Origin: Thermoplasma volcanium GSS1
Lineage (GTDB): Archaea > Thermoplasmatota > Thermoplasmata > Thermoplasmatales > Thermoplasmataceae
Assembly: GCF_000011185.1 (NCBI RefSeq)
Contig: NC_002689.2
Span: 992,001-1,056,000 of the forward strand
Length of the DNA stretch: 64,000 nucleotides
Direction of reading: 5' to 3'
The notes beneath the pieces were generated by a model, which had not been told where the DNA came from, did no database searches, and saw only the letters and a list, made by a program, of their open reading frames with translations. Below are positions 62,541 through 64,000 of this stretch, in pieces. The position numbers and the translations under genes are program-made. Each line of letters opens with the position of its first letter. Positions within the stretch are counted from its first letter, which is position 1.

Positions 62541-63508
62541 TATTTCGCCAAGCTGTGGTTTTGGCCTGAAATGTTCGTAGCCTTCATCCTTCATCTTCGT
62601 CCAAGTCTTCCCATCGAATACAATGTTTTCTCCTTCCCAAGTCTCACCTATAAAATGCACTTCTATGTTGTTTGATTCCATAGCTTGGGCGAAATCCCTG
62701 TAATTTTCTTCAGGAACTGTGAATAAAAGTTCATAATCGCCTCCATAGCCGCATGCAATATCATATACACTCGCACCGGAAATCTCGGCAGCCTTCCTAG
62801 CACTATCATCGTAAACAACCTCATCTTCCACGATTTTGAAGCCTACACCGTAATCTGCCTTCATCTGGTTCAACGATGAATAGAGGCCGTCTGAGAGATC
62901 CATCATAAATTTGGCTCCATATTCGCTTATAATCCTGGCTTCCTCTAGCCGTGGAGTGATGCCAAGCATCATGTTTATCCCTTCCACACTGTCGTATCCG
63001 CTTTTGTAGAATATATAGCCACTGGCAGCCCTTCCAAGCTTATTAGTATAGGCAACCATCTGTTTCCTTCCTATGTCAGATCTCTTCCTAGTAAGCGTTT
63101 TTTTCTGTTTTCCTATAGCTATACCAGTCAATATCAAGTCCATGCCTTCCTTGAGGTCTCCGCCTATGAAATCCACGTCGTACATCTTCAATACCTTCAT
63201 AATTCCAGATTCTATATCCTCCAAAAAGGATATTTCAATTTCTGGGGAAATCGAATAAGCTGTCATAAATGAAATAGGTATGCCAGCCATAGCTGCAACA
63301 TCACTAAGATTTATGGATGCAAAGAATTTCCCTATCAGTTCGCCGGCGGGCCTGACGGCATGTGTGTTTTCCTGCCTATAACATCTGTGGTTATGAGTAT
63401 GTATTCATCACCGTTATCAATGTACGAGCAATCATCCTTGTAAGATAATCCTGTGATGCTGTTGAGCCTGTTTATTATTGCCCTCTCTCCAAGTTCCTTT
63501 AACTTCAT
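62535..63508 (-). pseudogene. thiL: Thiamine-monophosphate kinase, frameshifted
   Basis: Two adjoining pieces of one ThiL. The 5' piece (MKLKELGERAIINRLN..., ending ITTDVIGRKTHMPSG) has the metal-binding DD in SYKDDCSYI and TTD. It then runs into a stop at 63333-63335. The 3' piece continues in another frame with GELIGKFFASINLSDVAAMAGIP, FIGGDLKEG, FMMDLSDGLYSS and YGGDYELLF. Adding one base in the GC-rich run at 63341-63353 joins them into about 324 residues, the normal length. Either a strain mutation or a base missed in sequencing. Confidence 0.85.
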
Positions 63509-63577
63509 CTTTACCATTCTCCGGCAGTCCCGTACTTTAATCCAGAACGTTATTTCATTAATGACTGTTTCCAGTGG

Positions 63578-64000
63578 CTAGTTACGGATTCTCGAAGTTT
63601 TCTCCTGCACTTCAATTGAGTGGCCAATTTCTTCATCTATGAATTTGAGGAAATCGCCCATCCTGTCCGCAGGTATATTTGCACCCGCTGCCAGGTCGTG
63701 ACCTCCGCCAACACCACCTGTCTTGACTGCTGCCCTTCTAAACAGATCCGCTAGATCGATCCCAGAACTAAGAAAGCTTTTGCCTGCCCGTACACTTATC
63801 TTTATAGTGCCTGGATCCGAATCTGCCATTGTTACAAGTGGCCTCATTGTTTCGCCGGTCTTGGCTAGCACCATGTTTGCTATTATGCCAACTATATTCT
63901 CATTTATATCTTTGCCTGCGTAAAAATAATCAACGTTTTTAAGCGACTTCAAGCCCTTTGACAATATCTGGTTATAACCATTTACCAAGTTCTTTCTGTG
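63578..64000 (-). CDS. RecJ-like/GAN DHH-DHHA1 exonuclease (5' part outside the window)
   Basis: Only the C-terminal 140 residues are in the window; the frame runs open through the right edge (HRKNLVNGYNQILSKG). The DHHA1 domain signature GGVGGGHDLAAGANIP is present, with ISVRAGKSFLSSGIDLADLFRR before it. Archaeal RecJ-like proteins associate with GINS or trim Okazaki fragments. The DHH catalytic half cannot be seen, so activity is inferred. Confidence 0.8.
   Translation of the reverse strand, partial: HRKNLVNGYNQILSKGLKSLKNVDYFYAGKDINENIVGIIANMVLAKTGETMRPLVTMADSDPGTIKISVRAGKSFLSSGIDLADLFRRAAVKTGGVGGGHDLAAGANIPADRMGDFLKFIDEEIGHSIEVQEKTSRIRN

Noticed and set aside
1-64000. CRISPR array, integrase or prophage
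   Set aside because: No regularly spaced repeats, Cas genes, integrase or phage structural genes were seen.

Overview
The window is archaeal and almost certainly from Thermoplasma, of the lower-GC T. volcanium type rather than T. acidophilum. The evidence is a full-length VAT AAA ATPase, the split lipoate ligase LplB/LplA, an archaeal geranylgeranyl reductase with its ferredoxin, archaeal-type aminoacyl-tRNA synthetases and SRP54, diphthamide genes, and TATA boxes centred about 25 bp before start codons, as expected for leaderless mRNAs. The species call rests on remembered sequence, not on a search.

Layout. 1-9.7 kb: thiamine-binding-like protein, HAD phosphatase, E1-like enzyme, MDR dehydrogenase, DtxR-like regulator, a 53-aa ORF, VAT, PRC-barrel protein, a pilin, an eIF2B-like protein, aldose epimerase and a small winged-helix protein. 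9.76-10.96 kb: a solo tnpB element. 11-24.7 kb: an accessory cell-surface region with a second pilin-like protein, a GT2 glycosyltransferase, TrmI, GmhA, a membrane-anchored protein coupled to an ABC exporter, and a run of dehydrogenase, GT2-like, GT2-remnant/GtrA and two tandem GT-C-like membrane proteins. 24.7-29.3 kb: YeeE/YedE and TauE-type sulfur transporters, a PhoU-like regulator, two secreted paralogues and tRNA-Thr(CGU). 29.4-42.2 kb: DUF1015, endonuclease IV, TrmB-like regulator, CoaBC, nitrilase, hydrolase, PPDK, PPC protein, Rieske protein, PfkB kinase, gamma-carbonic anhydrase-like protein, enolase and DphB. 42.2-46.4 kb: an ArsR-like regulator with Hsp20, and an MMPL transporter. 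46.5-64 kb: mostly core genes (AhcY, SerS, K+ channel, TyrS, LplB/LplA, SRP54, GGR/ferredoxin, AsnS, DUF92, PdxS, PurB, Dph6, ThiL, RecJ-like).

The main finds are these. (1) Three genes (a GT2, an AbrB-like protein and Dph6) have conserved-looking N-termini with no ATG/GTG/TTG, but an ACG exactly where initiation is predicted. (2) The tnpB element appears to have landed between a TATA box and the start codon of the next gene, taking over its promoter. (3) dphB and thiL each carry a single-base frameshift. (4) Hsp20 and an ArsR-like regulator sit behind a perfect inverted repeat placed like an operator. (5) A glycosyltransferase run contains a degenerate GT2-GtrA fusion. The frameshifts and missing starts could partly be sequence errors, and this should be settled first.

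No CRISPR array, rRNA, replication origin or prophage was seen.
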